From Heterocephalus glaber (taxonomy: Eukaryota; Chordata; Mammalia; Rodentia; Bathyergidae), in assembly GCF_000247695.1 (NCBI RefSeq), contig NW_004624778.1:17862058-17926057 (forward strand): 64,000 bases of DNA, written 5' to 3'. A model generated the notes under the pieces. That model searched no databases. It saw nothing but the letters and a program-made list of their open reading frames with translations, and had not been told where the DNA came from. Positions 24,765-35,911 of this stretch are shown here, in pieces. Numbering within the stretch: the first letter of the stretch is position 1; each line of letters opens with the position of its first letter. The position numbers were made by a program, and so were the translations under genes.

Positions 24765-24787
24765 GGGCCGGGGATTTAGCTCAGTGG
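24765..24787 (+). mobile_element. 3'-truncated ID head (23 bp)
   Basis: An exact copy of the first 23 bases of the preceding ID, head-to-tail seven bases after its A tail, ending just after the A-box-like GCTCAGTGG. Unique sequence that may be MBD2 3' flank follows directly. Confidence 0.8.
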
Positions 24788-25254
24788 CATAGAGGCTGGA
24801 TACTGATTAGTAAAGTACCACAGTCTGGCTCTTTAAGCAACTCTGCCTAGGAGCTGCCTCTCACTGTGGTAAGAGTCTGACCTGCACCTGTGAACTTAGT
24901 AAACTGCTGGATGTTAGTTAAAGTGAAAACCGTTTTAGCAAAAACAACATGAACTTCAAGTAATACCTAAAGTGTACCTGTGTACCTAACTCATGTGGAA
25001 AGAAAGAAAAAGTCTTTTTTAAAAACAGAACTGTCAAAAGTATTAGTCACATGCTAGATGACAATGTAAACTTCCGGTGAAAGCACAATTCTCAACATGT
25101 CTGGAGGCACACAGCAAGTGCATGAATTACTTTCCACCACCTCTGTTTCAAAGCTAAGGCCCAAGGATCAAAGTGAAATGTGTATCAGGAATATTAAGAA
25201 GGGGCTACTTTCGTCCTTACTTATTGTGTGTGCTCTTTAACAGAAAAAGTTCCA
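24788..25254 (-). other. Repeat-free flank of the MBD2 3' end
   Basis: No interspersed repeat. May be an extended MBD2 3' UTR. There is no AATAAA on the minus strand in this stretch, so a distal end would need a variant signal or one beyond the ID copies. Confidence 0.4.
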
Positions 25255-25733
25255 ATCAGTCTGTGAATATAATCATTTATTTTTCTTTACAGTGATGATG
25301 GAAGAATGTACAGGTGTCCCCTTTCAATAAAGTATAAAAATCTGTTTATATACAGTGAAGTCACAATAATCTTTCAGTGGGAAATTTATTTGGTATTCAT
25401 TTTGTTTATATTAAAACTGTGGGGGAAACAAATATTTCACATAAGTGCTACATTTCCAGTAGATTGCACCCTGCATGAAAAGCTCAGCTTCATTTTAAAG
25501 GTCCTTCTTGATATTACAAAACACTAATTTTAGGTCCTAGGACTCAAAATAAACATCATTTTTTAATAATAGATATATACATCAAAAATACATCTAAAAA
25601 GGCATTGTTTAGTGCTATTATTAAAAAGCTCTATGGGCTCGGGTACATTTTTTTCTTGCAGGCAAAACCCAGTGGAAACGTTTTTATTCAATTTCTAATA
25701 ATTTGCTCTTGGGGAAAGTCAGTCCAAAGTTAC
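25255..25733 (-). other. MBD2: MBD2 3'-UTR terminal exon (exon 7)
   Basis: On the minus strand a long pyrimidine-rich tract ends TTCTTGCAG|GTAACTTTGG at 25733. The following 0.5 kb is free of interspersed repeats and resembles the human MBD2 3' UTR as I remember it, which continues directly after the exon 6 stop region. AATAAA signals on the minus strand lie at 25683-25688, 25385-25390 and 25276-25281. The last is the best candidate for the main cleavage site, so the left boundary is approximate. A further position that I recall as a second AATAAA in human reads AATAAG here. Repeat-free sequence continues to about 24790 and may belong to a longer UTR. There is no coding potential. Confidence 0.7.
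25276..25281 (-). terminator. Candidate poly(A) signal of MBD2
   Basis: AATAAA on the minus strand (TTTATT on plus), the most distal canonical hexamer in the repeat-free part of the putative 3'-UTR exon. Which signal is used cannot be decided from sequence alone. Confidence 0.5.
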
Positions 25734-27009
25734 CTGCAAGAAACAAACAAACAAACAAACAACTTAAATAATACAGTGATTTCTAAGTGAGAGGTCAGCA
25801 AAACTCAAAAACATTAAAGGCAAATTTCACTTTGAACCTCCATTAAAGTCTTGATTGCACATTTACAGTATTTTGCAATTAAGTGCTCAAAATATCCTCC
25901 CAATGTTTCAGATGTTCTCTTCTGGTAAACTTTAATACATTTAATTTGCAAAGAAATGATATGTATCCTTTTGTATGCTTCTATAAATGTTTTCTATCTA
26001 TAATTAACTAAATTAACACAATAAGGGAATTCAAAGGGCATACATATGAAAAATCATAACCACCAAATCCAAACATTTTGAAAATATTTCTATTTTCAAT
26101 GATTTATTTTACTTCCTAATGATTGATTTTACTCTAGAACATTTATAGAAGATAGATATGCACTGAGTTTTCTTAATTATTCTGAATTTTGTAATATACA
26201 ATTGGAAGTATTTATGTCTTTAGTATGATATCTCATTCACAGTTAAATATTTTAACACCTTTATGTTTATAGTTATTTTCTTGCAATCATTCTTAAAATT
26301 TTTGAGGACCTAATCACTCCTGTATGACTTATGTGACACAGTAAATCTCAACCTGTTATTTAAATAAATAAATGTAGACCCACCTTGCTAATAAGGAACA
26401 TTAGAAGGAGCTGTGGCATGATGAGACTGACAGACCTGAAGTGAACCACAGGCTGGAAGACTCAGGGTCCATCTCTCCTAAGCCACGTGAAGTTGGCCAT
26501 GTCCCACTCTTTGCCAACCTAAATCAGACCTATTTCACACTACAGAGATCTAATTAAGTCATGAGGCTATGCTCCCATTTCTTAAGCCCTTTATGTATAT
26601 TGTAGGCTAAGTAAGTAATGTAGGTTTCTAAGGAGAACTTCTGAATCCTCTACAATCTACACGTCTAATGACCCATCCTAATGCATTCTCCAGTTTAGAA
26701 TATGACAAACATAACAGGAATCTTTCCCTACTTAACATACCAAAATAATGGCCACTTTTAAGGACTAAAACTCGTATTTCTCAGTAATAACAAGTTTATA
26801 ATTACTAGGATCCATATTTGTGCAAGGCAAGGAGCAGCTGCCAACTTCTATAGTTGTAAAATGCCTAACATACATGCTTGCTTATGTAAGTGATTTCAGT
26901 GCTGCCTTGCTATCAGTCTGCAAAGTCATCTCCAAAGGAAGCATAGCTTTAGCTAAGCCTTACCTAGATGATGGTCCTTGATTATCCCAAACCAACTTCA
27001 CAAGAGAAG

Positions 27010-27545
27010 TCTTGTGAGAGGACAGTTTGTAATAGTTAAATCTTGAAAACAGCCCAAACGCCCATCAACCAATAAATGGATAAAGATGTGGTTTTTATAT
27101 ACAATGGTGTACTACTCTGCCATAAAAGATGATAAGCTGGAGACATTTCTAGGTAAATGGATGCACCTTGAGGCCATACTTTTAAGTGAAATAAATCAAA
27201 GACACATGTTTAAATATCTCATTGTTTCTCTGGTATCAGAAACCAAAAGGGCAAATAAAGACCAAAATGGATGATAGACACTGAGAAGTAGGAAGAAAAT
27301 GTTTAAATGGACAGGGGAACAATGGAGGGAAGAGGAGGAAGGGAAAGAAGGGAAAAGAAAAAATATAGAATAGAAGAAAAACAAGGAAACAAAGTTTTTG
27401 TAAATGAGAAGAGGGGTTAAAAGGTGGGGAGGGGAATGGGGAAAAAAGAATCAAGATATATTATGTACAGATACAAATTTCCTATGATGAATGTGATCAT
27501 TATGTGTATCAAAAGTGCACCAATAAAATTAATTTTAAAAAACAA
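27010..27545 (+). mobile_element. L1 3' end (5'-truncated)
   Basis: End of ORF2 ('GTACTACTCTGCCATAAAAG'), a purine-rich 3' UTR, and a terminal AATAAAATTAATTT with A tail. Confidence 0.85.
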
Positions 27546-28049
27546 AAATGGCAGAAAAGTAATTAAAAAAAAAGTCTGAGAAACACCTGAAGCTAAAAAG
27601 CTCCAACAGAAGAGGAAGGCCTCCTAAGGACTCCGACACAATGGTACAGACGCTAGCACAGCTGTAGTGTTGCAGATTCCCTCACTGCACTCAGCGATGG
27701 CACCGCTGGAGCCCAGACAAATGAAACGTGTCAAACTTCTCCCTGTCAGAGTTCACACAGAGTGAAGATGCTTATTAAACCTCATTACAATACGTCTTTA
27801 CTATCTTGAAAAGATAGCAAAATCCAGAATGTCAACATAGTATCTTTTTGTCCTCAGTAAGATGAGAAGGATTTAAAATAGAACTGAACTGGATTTAAAC
27901 AGTTTTGTGTAGTCAGAAAATTACGTGACACAATAGCGCTGCTGTCACCAGACATGTAAATGCTAGGACATTCTCCCTATTACTTGGAAAGGAAGATGAT
28001 GTCCACAAGGAAACTCACCTCCTTGCACTCCCTTCTCTTAGTCTGTTCC

Positions 28050-28640
28050 TTTACCAAACAGAACTCCTCCCTTCCTTCAGGGGCTCAGTTATGAAACTTG
28101 ACTCATCCCTGCCACTCTCTCGAGCTCCCTTTCAATCGTCTAGCCAAGACAATTCTGTCCCCGAATGTATCCCAAATCTAGTGTTTCCTCCTCTGCTCCC
28201 CACGACTTGTCAGTATTTTGGAAAGCCCCCAATGTCTCTTGCTAGACTACCATAATACCACCTCAACTAGCCCCTCTGCGTCTAAGCTTTGCCTACTCCA
28301 AAACTTTCCTGCAGCAGCCTAAAGTATCTTGTAAATCATCAAATGTGATCATGCTCCTGACCCTCAGCAGATTTCCACTGGTTTTAATAATCAAGCTCAA
28401 AGTCTTTAATCATAACCACAAGCCCTACATGATTAGGTATATTACTGATACAACCCCTCCCTGCATTCAAACCACACCAATCCTTTCTTTGTACCTTAAA
28501 GAAATCAGGCTTCTCTTTGCTGTCCCTCTAATAGGTCCACTTTTTACCTGAACTTCCCTTGACTCATTCCTATACATCATCAGGCTCAAAACAAATGTCA
28601 CTTCCTCAGAGAGGCTTTGTTGACCCTTCACATCATGTTA
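28050..28640 (+). mobile_element. L2 LINE relic
   Basis: Forward L2 3' region: 'AATGTCACTTCCTCAGAGAG' followed by 'GCTTTGTTGACC'. Confidence 0.6.
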
Positions 28641-29084
28641 GCTAACAGGGATTCTGTTTCTCCTTCTCTGTTTTGGCCTCAAAGGGAACAAATAATTGGG
28701 TTATAAGTGGCAGAAAGCAAGACAGACCTGCCAAAACAGGATAGAAGTTAGGGAACAAGAAGCCATATTGAAGCCTTAAGATTCAAGTGTGATCATCTAA
28801 AGACAACAGACAAACAAACAGCCCATGAACCTCATGTGTGAGTTTAGGGTAAAATCAAAATTTGAATTTTTCAGGAAACCTATGTGTTATACTTAGCAAT
28901 GCCCTTCTCATTCTCTCTGCATCAAGTCTCTGGTAGACAGAACCAGGAAAAAGGAGAAGATCTTGCCTATCATCCCACTATAATCCTAAAGAGGGAAAAA
29001 TATACCCCAGAAGGCAGCTACCTTACTTTCCTGGACGAATTCCTCCATACCTGACAGTGCCCTTTTCTTGTGCTTTTCTTTTCT

Positions 29085-29371
29085 TTTTTTTTAATTAAAT
29101 TCTTTTTTTGGTACATTGTAGGTATACAACACACTTACATTTCGCATTGGGAATTGTACCTTTACATAATGCATCTTGGTTCTTATTTTATCCCCGTTCC
29201 TAGCCCTCCCTTCACGACCTCCACCCTTCCCTATTTACAAAGACTTTATTTCCATTTTTTCCATTTCTCATCATTTTTCCTTTCCTTTCTTTCCTTTCCC
29301 TGCCCATCCCACTAGCCCTACCCCTTTGGACCTTTTCTTCCTATTTTACATTACTGATTATTCATTCTAAT
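29085..29371 (-). mobile_element. L1 3'-UTR copy (second, adjacent)
   Basis: Reverse L1 3' UTR with tail, directly abutting another L1 3' end at 29374. Offset between matching points is about 266 bp, and the two copies differ noticeably. The 29374 copy lacks a poly(A) stretch at the join. Confidence 0.8.
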
Positions 29372-29373
29372 CA

Positions 29374-30097
29374 ATGGTACATTTTAGGTATACAATATAA
29401 TGACATTCATCATTGGAAATTTGCACCTTTACATAGTCTCTCTTGGTTCTTATTTTTCACCCTTGCCCAGCCCTCCCTTCAACCCCTCCATCCCTCCCGA
29501 TTTACAAAGATTTTGTTCCTATTTTTCCATTTTCTCTTATTAATCCCATTCCCTTCTATCCTTTCCCCTAGCCCTCCCACTTCCTTCCCCTTTGCCCCTT
29601 TTCTTCCTATTTCACATGACCTATTATACATTTAGTCCTTATTTACACTTTCAGTTTCTCACACCAGAGAAACTATTCGGTATTTATTCATGTGTGTCCT
29701 ATTGATTTCACTTAAGAGTATTGCCGCAATGTGCATCCACTTAGCTATAAATGTCTCTAATTTCTCATTTTTTATGGCTGAGTAATACTCCATTTTATAA
29801 AAAAACCACATTTTCTTTAACCAGTCTCCAGTTGATGGGCATTTGGGCTCTTTCCAAGTTTTAGCTATCACGAACTATGCTGCTATGAACATGGGCACAC
29901 ATATATCACTGTGGTATGATTCTTTTAATTCTTTGGGGAAGATCCCCAGCTGTGGAATAGCGGGGTCAAATGGGACTTCCAGTCCTAGTTCTTTGAGGTA
30001 TCTGCATACTGATTTCCACAGTGGTTGCACCAGTCTACACTCCCACCAGCAGTGGAGCAGGGTTCCTCTTTCCCCACAGCCCCGCCAGCATTTGTTG
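29374..30097 (-). mobile_element. L1 3' part of a 5'-inverted insertion
   Basis: Reverse L1 with the ORF2 C-terminal region ('GCATTTGGGCTCTTTCCAAG', antisense) and 3' UTR. Its 5' breakpoint, CAACAAATGCTGG in L1 sense, is next to an oppositely oriented L1 piece. Confidence 0.85.
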
Positions 30098-30101
30098 AAG
30101 T

Positions 30102-30232
30102 AGAAATAGCAAATAAATACATGAAAAAATGTTCAACATCACTGGTCATTCGAGAGATGCAAATGAAAACAACACTGAGATTCCACTTCACTCCAGAAAG
30201 AATGGCTGCTATCATGAAATCCACCAATAACA
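30102..30232 (+). mobile_element. Inverted 5' segment of the same L1
   Basis: Forward ORF2 sequence, from 'ATGAAAAAATGTTCAACATC' through 'AATCCACCAATAACAAAT'. It is the part immediately upstream of the 29374-30097 piece in the L1 at 35.1 kb, but in inverted orientation: the twin-priming signature. Confidence 0.85.
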
Positions 30233-30388
30233 AATCTTCTGTTTTTCTTGAATGACACCTTAGAGGTTTTCCACAATAAAGAAGAGCTTAAGGATTCCTT
30301 AGAGGTGGCTGCAGGGGTGTGAATGGCCTCAAAGAATGAGAATAAATGGATGCAGTAACTTACATGGCCCTTAAATACAGACAGAGGG

Positions 30389-30482
30389 GCCAGCTAGGAG
30401 TTTAGCTCAGTGGCACCACACCTGCCTTGCAAACGCAAGGTCCTGAGTTCGATCTCTGGTACCAAAAAAAACAAAAACAAAA
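30389..30482 (+). mobile_element. ID SINE
   Basis: ID with A/C-rich tail. TSD ACAGACAGAGGG/ACAGATAGAGGG (11/12). Located 146 bp from MBD2 exon 6, in intron 6. Confidence 0.9.
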
Positions 30483-30627
30483 ACAGATAGAGGGACCAAA
30501 AAACAGCACAACCACTTCTTTGTAGAGGAGTGGTTTCCCAGTCACTGATAAAGAGGCTACATAGTAAAAATAACAAGAAAATAAACAGCTTATGTTCTAA
30601 GTGTCTCTATGTCTGGTATTAGTTTAC

Positions 30628-30765
30628 CTATCATATTCTTAGGCTTCATCGCCACTGTCCATTTCAATATCCATCTCTTCTGTATCAGCAGCCCGGGACA
30701 GGATATCTGCCATCAGTGCTTCTTCTAATTTCTTCCGTACTTCTTGTACTCGCTCTTCCTGTTTC
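30628..30765 (-). CDS. MBD2: MBD2 last coding exon 6 with stop codon
   Basis: The coding part is 30639-30765 (127 nt): one base that finishes Arg370, then 41 residues and a TAA at 30641-30639. The acceptor is TTGAAAAG|GAAACAGG. The peptide starts KQEERVQEVRKKLEEALMAD and ends with the acidic tail 'MDIEMDSGDEA', the known MBD2 C-terminus. The heptad pattern is the second half of the p66-binding coiled coil. Eleven nucleotides follow the stop before a donor, GATAG|GTAAAC, so the 3' UTR continues in a further exon near 25.7 kb. The stop is too close to that junction to be expected to trigger nonsense-mediated decay. Compared with the human protein as I remember it (VQQVRKK), one Gln is Glu here. 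The 3' end of the exon is inferred from the donor and the downstream UTR exon. Confidence 0.95.
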
Positions 30766-31053
30766 CTTTTCAAAAACAGAAGAAAAAGACACTGAAAATT
30801 TAGCAAGCAATGAAAATATGAAGCTGCCTCAAAACTTCATCTTTACTTCACAGTCATTAAATTCCTGAGGAAAAAATACACTTTACTCCCCATTAATGTT
30901 TGCAAAATTTACTTCTACACTTGCAGACTAAATACTGAGCACTGGCCAAAAAGAGAGATGTTCACAGGCAGTTAGCCCTGTTTCACAGAGAATTCTGGAA
31001 GGAACAGATTTATTTCAATGACCTCATCCTTAACTTTAAGAACTTCAAGTTAT

Positions 31054-31619
31054 GTGGCTAGGTACTATGCTGCACACCTGTAACACTAGCTACTTAGGAG
31101 ACCAAGGCAGGAGGATTTCAACTTTGAGGCTAGTCTGGGCAACTTAGCAAGACCCTTAGCAAATCTCAAAATGAAACATAAATTAATGAAACTAAACTAA
31201 AAGAGTAAATAAGGATCAAAATGTATAACTGATATTGTGAAATTGGAAGAAAACGTCTAAAGGAGTAGGGGAAGTGGGAGGGGTAGGAGAAAGAAAAGAA
31301 GGGAAAGGAAAAAATATGAGAAAAGGAAAAAATGGAAACAAAGTCTTTGTAAATTGGGAAGGGTGGAGGGCGTGAAGGGAGGTCAGGGGAATGGGGAAAA
31401 AATAAGAACCAAGATACATCATGTAAAGGTACAAAATCCCAATGATGAATGTAACTGTACTGTATACCTAAAATGTACCAATAAAGTTAATGGGGAAAAA
31501 AAGAAATTAATGAATTTAAATGGATGGGGATATAAATCGGTGCTAGAGCACTTGCCTAACATGTATGGGGCCCAGGGTTCAATCCCCAGTACCACCACCA
31601 CCACAAAAAAAAAAAAAAA
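31054..31619 (+). mobile_element. B1-ID fusion SINE interrupted by an L1
   Basis: The B1 half (31054-31190, 'GGCAGGAGGATTTCAACTTT') is separated from its ID half (31515-31619, 'TCAATCCCCAGTACC' and A tail) by an L1 3' end. The L1 is bounded by the TSD AAATTAATGAA. Confidence 0.8.
31191..31503 (+). mobile_element. L1 3' end inserted in a SINE
   Basis: 5'-truncated L1 3' UTR ending 'ATGTACCAATAAAGTTAATG' and an A-rich tail. Perfect 11-bp TSD AAATTAATGAA at 31180-31190 and 31504-31514. Confidence 0.9.
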
Positions 31620-33098
31620 AGACCTTCAAGCATGTGGAGATTTGGGTTTATTCCTATAAAGGAAAATTAGAAGTAACTTGGAAGCAGGGACACAAAAGGG
31701 AAGTAATACGGAAGATGAAGGAAAAGTGACTTTTTTGATGAAGCACTGAGAAAGACACCAAGCAGAAGCACAAGAGACTGGGATTTGCTCTGGCTCTCTG
31801 TGACTATCACAGGGGACAGCCCTCCTCAGCTCCCAGGTCTGCAGGCAATAGTTCAGCATGAAAGAGCCAGGACCACATGAGCCTATACACTGAGCATAGA
31901 GACCAAAGTGCACTTCTTCAACTGAGATGAGCTAAGGAGGTCAAGAACATGTATGAGTTTCTCTATGTCTCAGTGATTATCAGGGGACTTGAAAAATGGG
32001 AGTAACTCCAAGGCACAAACAAGGCTCTGAACCATTAGACGGAAACAAAGTCCAGGAGGAAAGCTGTTCAATACATTTCATCTTTAAAAAACAGACACAA
32101 AAAATGAGATTAATTCCCTGAGAGGATAAGAGAGAAATTTACATCCAGAACCAAGCAGAAAGACAAAAGTTGAAGACACATAAGAGAAAAGGGGGTACTG
32201 GTAGGTAAAGGTCCTGGTGAAGATAAGAAATGTAGTGGTGAAAGCAGAGGTGGGAGGATTAAGCTCAAATGGAGGAGAAATTAAGCCCTTCCCAGAGAGC
32301 AGAGGAAAGATGGGCAAGATGGATGCAGAGTGGGCAATGGAGCAATACAGTGACAAGGAAGAGACACAGGAAAACTGAAAGAAAAAAGTGGTTTGCTCTA
32401 CCAATAACTGAGGAAGACAGATTGCAGCTCTGCCCAAATCTAGCACAGCAAAAGGCAGAAGAGTCGTGTCACAGAGGATCCATCAATAGTCAGTGAGTGC
32501 TCACTTCCTGAGGCTCAGCCATGTGGAAGTGACATCTGCTGTCCTCCTGACCACATCTATCTGTATCACAGAAGACTATGTACACAGCAGTGGAGATAAA
32601 ATATACTATACAGACACAAAGACTTTATTAAACTTTTCTTCATTAAACTCCAAAAGCAGCACAAAGAGTTGAAAGATATAGACTTCCACTTTTTAAAATG
32701 GATATTTTAGAATGGGCAGAGATGGGGGTGGGGGTGGGGTGTTACTGGGTCAGTCTGTGCTCTGTAGCCTCTCTAAGATTTAAAGAAACTAGAATTGAAC
32801 AGATTTTTATATAATGTACAGGATGAAGAACACATTATTCTTCTTACATAGTCTCTCCTCTAGCTCAGTGACTCGAAGTTTGTCAAATGGCACATCATTC
32901 TTACTGGCAGTGTCCCACTCCTAATACCAGTACAAGAATATGTACAGCTCCCCTGGAGTAATCGTGTGAGGAAATAGAGCAAGTGGCACTTTTGGTTAAA
33001 GAAGCGCATCTTACATTCTTACAATCTGCCACCAATTTTCTTTATCTTAAGCATTACTTCCCACATTTATGAAAGCTGAAATTAAAGTATTTTCCCAT

Positions 33099-33720
33099 TG
33101 TGGTAGGCAGAATTCCAAGGTGCTACCAAGAGTCTTACTTCCATACACACTCTGTATATACATTCTACCCTTAAGGGTAGGTGGGATTTGTGGATATGGC
33201 AGGAAATCACTTCATGATTATGTTACTAATCAATTGGCCCTGAATTAATCAAAAGAAAGATTAATATAGTAAGCCTGAACTACTTACTGGGGCTGAGCCC
33301 TTCCTGAAAGAATTATGTAAGAGCACATGGAGAAGGCCATGTGGCAAAGAATTGCAGGCAGCCTTTAGAAGCTGAGAGTGACATCTGTCCCATAGCCAAC
33401 AAAAGAGCAGAGGTCTTAAGCCTACAACCACAAGGAATAAATTCTGTAGCAACTGTGTGAGCTGGAAAAAGAAAATTCAAGATCCAGAAGAGAATGCAGT
33501 CCAGCCAACACTGATATTAGGCTTATGAGATCCAAGCAGAGAACCCAGCTGCTGAACCAATGAACTGTGACCTAATAATGCGTCTTCTTTTAAGCAGCAA
33601 TTTTTTTTTTCCTGCTACTGGGGATTGAACTCAGGACCTTATGCTTGCGAGGCAGGGGGCAGGACCACTGAGCTAAATCCCCAGCCCTAAGCTGCAATAT
33701 TGTGTAGATTTGTTACAAAG
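33099..33720 (+). mobile_element. MaLR-type LTR relic split by an ID
   Basis: Starts TGTGGTAGGCAGAATTCC, contains 'AATTGCAGGCAGCCTTTAGA' and ends near 'TTTGTTACAAAG'. Interrupted by an ID at 33602-33687. No coding part. Confidence 0.6.
33602..33687 (-). mobile_element. ID SINE
   Basis: Reverse ID inserted in the LTR relic. TSD TAAGCAGCAAT/TAAGCTGCAAT (10/11). Confidence 0.9.
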
Positions 33721-33916
33721 TGTTAGAAAACAAAAATACCAATGAGTGAAATATTATCAAATATTCTTGAAAAGATATACATTTAATATGTGAGATGTTA
33801 ATGGAAACACAACATTGGCTACACAATTGGACTAAAGGTAACAATTTTATTTGTGGTCATTTGTTTTGAACATGTAATAATTCAAAAAGGAATGTTTGCT
33901 TAAGAATTTCTGTTAG

Positions 33917-34018
33917 AAGGGGTGGAGAATTTAACTCAGCGGCACTGCACCTGCCTCGCAAGCACAAGATCCTGAGTTTGATCTCTGGTACCAAAAATAA
34001 ATAAATAAATAACCCAAA
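33917..34018 (+). mobile_element. ID SINE
   Basis: ID with an (AAAT)n tail. TSD AATTTCTGTTAG (33905-33916) and AATTTATGTTAG (34019-34030), immediately upstream of an L1 5' end. Confidence 0.88.
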
Positions 34019-34030
34019 AATTTATGTTAG

Positions 34031-35911
34031 GGACTCACTGAGAGGAACTGGAGAAACAACTCCTTTCCCAATAGCATCCAAAAAAATGAAATTCCTAGAA
34101 ATCAGTCTAATAAAAGAAATCAAAGACCTCTACTCTGAAAACTACAGCACTCTGAAAAAAGAGATAAAAGAGGATATCAGAAAATGAAAAGACATCCCTT
34201 GCTCCTGGGTAGAAAGAACCAACATAGTGAAAATGGCCACACTTCCAAAACTGGTATACAGATTCAATGCAATCCCAATTGAAATCCCAACAGTATATTT
34301 CACAGAACTAGAGAAAACAATCCAAAAATTCATCTGGAGCCAGAAGAGACCTAGAATAGCAAAAACAATTCTAGGCAATAGAGACATGGCAGGGGGTATC
34401 ACAATCCCCAACATGAAACTATACTACAAAGCCACTGTGATAAAAACAGCATGGTAGTGGCAAAGAAACAAACCCAAGGATCAGTGAAACAGATTAGAAG
34501 ATGCAGAAACAACTCCAGACACACTCACCCACCTCCTCTTTCATAAAGGAGCCAAACACATAAAGGAGCCAAACACCCTCACTGGAGGAAAGATAGCCTC
34601 TTTAATAAACAGTTCTGGAAAAAATGGGTTTCAACTTCCCAAAGATTAAAACTAGACCTATATCTCTCACCATGCACTAAACTAAAATCAAAATGGATTA
34701 AAGATCTAAATATTAAAACAGAAACACAAAACCAGCTGGAACAGAGGTTAGGTAGAACTGTTGAAGACATTGGCATAGTAAAAGACTCAATGAGTATCTA
34801 AACTTGCACAAAGAATCAACAACTGGGACCTCATCTTATTAAAAAGCTTCTGCACAACAAGAGAAACCAACAACAGCATGAAGAGACAACCCACAATGTG
34901 GGAAAAAAAATTTACCAGCTGTTCCTCAGACAAAGGTCTACTATCTAGAATCTATGAAGAACTGGCAAAAAATCAGACCTCCCAAATTTAAAGACCCAAT
35001 CCCAATATAGGCATCTGAAATGAACAGACATTTCGCAGACAAATAAGTGCAAACAGAAAATAAACATATGAAAAAATGTTCAACATCACTGATCATTTGA
35101 GAGATACAATTGAAAACAACACTGAGATTCCACCTCACCCCAGAAAGAATGTCTGTTATCATGAAATCAACCAATAACAAATGCTGGAGGGGTTGTGGGG
35201 GAAAAAGGTACCCTCCTCCACTTTGGTGGGAGTGTAGACTAGTGCAACCACTGTGGAGATTCCTCAAAAAACTAGGATTAGAGGTCCCACTTGACCCAGC
35301 TATTCCTCTGCTGAGTATCCCAAAAGAATTAAAAGATTCATACCACAGCAATTTATGCTCACCCATGTTTACAGCAGCACAATTTGTAATAGCAAAAACT
35401 TGGAAACAGCCCAATTGTCCATCAACTGGAGACTGGATAAAGATGTTTTGTTTTTTTTATATAAAATGGAGTACTACTCATCCATAAAGAATGAGAAACT
35501 CAAGACATTTATAGCTAAATGGATGCACATTGAGGCCATACTCTGAAGTGAAATAAATAGGACACACATGTGTAAATACCAAGTAGTTTCTCTGGTGTGA
35601 GAAACTGAAAGTGTAAATAAGGATCAAAATGTATAATTGATAATGTGAAATAGGAAGAAAATGTCCAAAGGCAAAGGGGAAGTGGGAGGGGTAGGGGAAA
35701 GGAAAGAAGGGAAAGGAAAAAATATGAGAAAAGGAAAAAATGGAAACAAAGTCTTTGCAAATAGCGAAGGGTGTAGGGAGTTAAGGGAAGGCATGGGAAT
35801 GGGGAAAACGTAAGAACCAAGATACATCATGTAAAGGTACAAATTCCCAATGATGAATGTCATTATATTCTATACCTAAAGTACCAATAAACTTAATGAA
35901 TTAAAAAAAAA
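34031..35911 (+). mobile_element. L1, 5'-truncated, 1.9 kb
   Basis: Carries the ORF2 C-terminal third and the complete 3' UTR with AATAAA and a short A tail. Recognisable stretches include 'TTCAATGCAATCCCAATTGA', 'GGAGCCAGAAGAGACCTAGA' and 'GAATGTCTGTTATCATGAAA'. The reading frame is broken repeatedly (longest pieces 34227-34457 and 35110-35487), so no reverse transcriptase is encoded. Sequence after the tail (AATTGTTAGGAC) resembles the site before the element. Confidence 0.9.

Larger units (their letters stand above)
25734..30627 (-). other. MBD2: MBD2 intron 6 (within the 3' UTR)
   Basis: A 4.9-kb intron that splits the 3' UTR. It holds an (AAAC)n run next to the acceptor (25741-25762), an L1 3' end, an L2 relic, a rearranged L1 and an ID SINE (listed separately). 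In 25763-27000, 27550-28050 and 28650-29080 I see nothing beyond AT-rich sequence. Confidence 0.7.

Noticed and set aside
34941..35414. 157-codon minus-strand open frame
   Set aside because: It is antisense to an L1 ORF2/3' region; the same pattern appears antisense in the other L1 copies.
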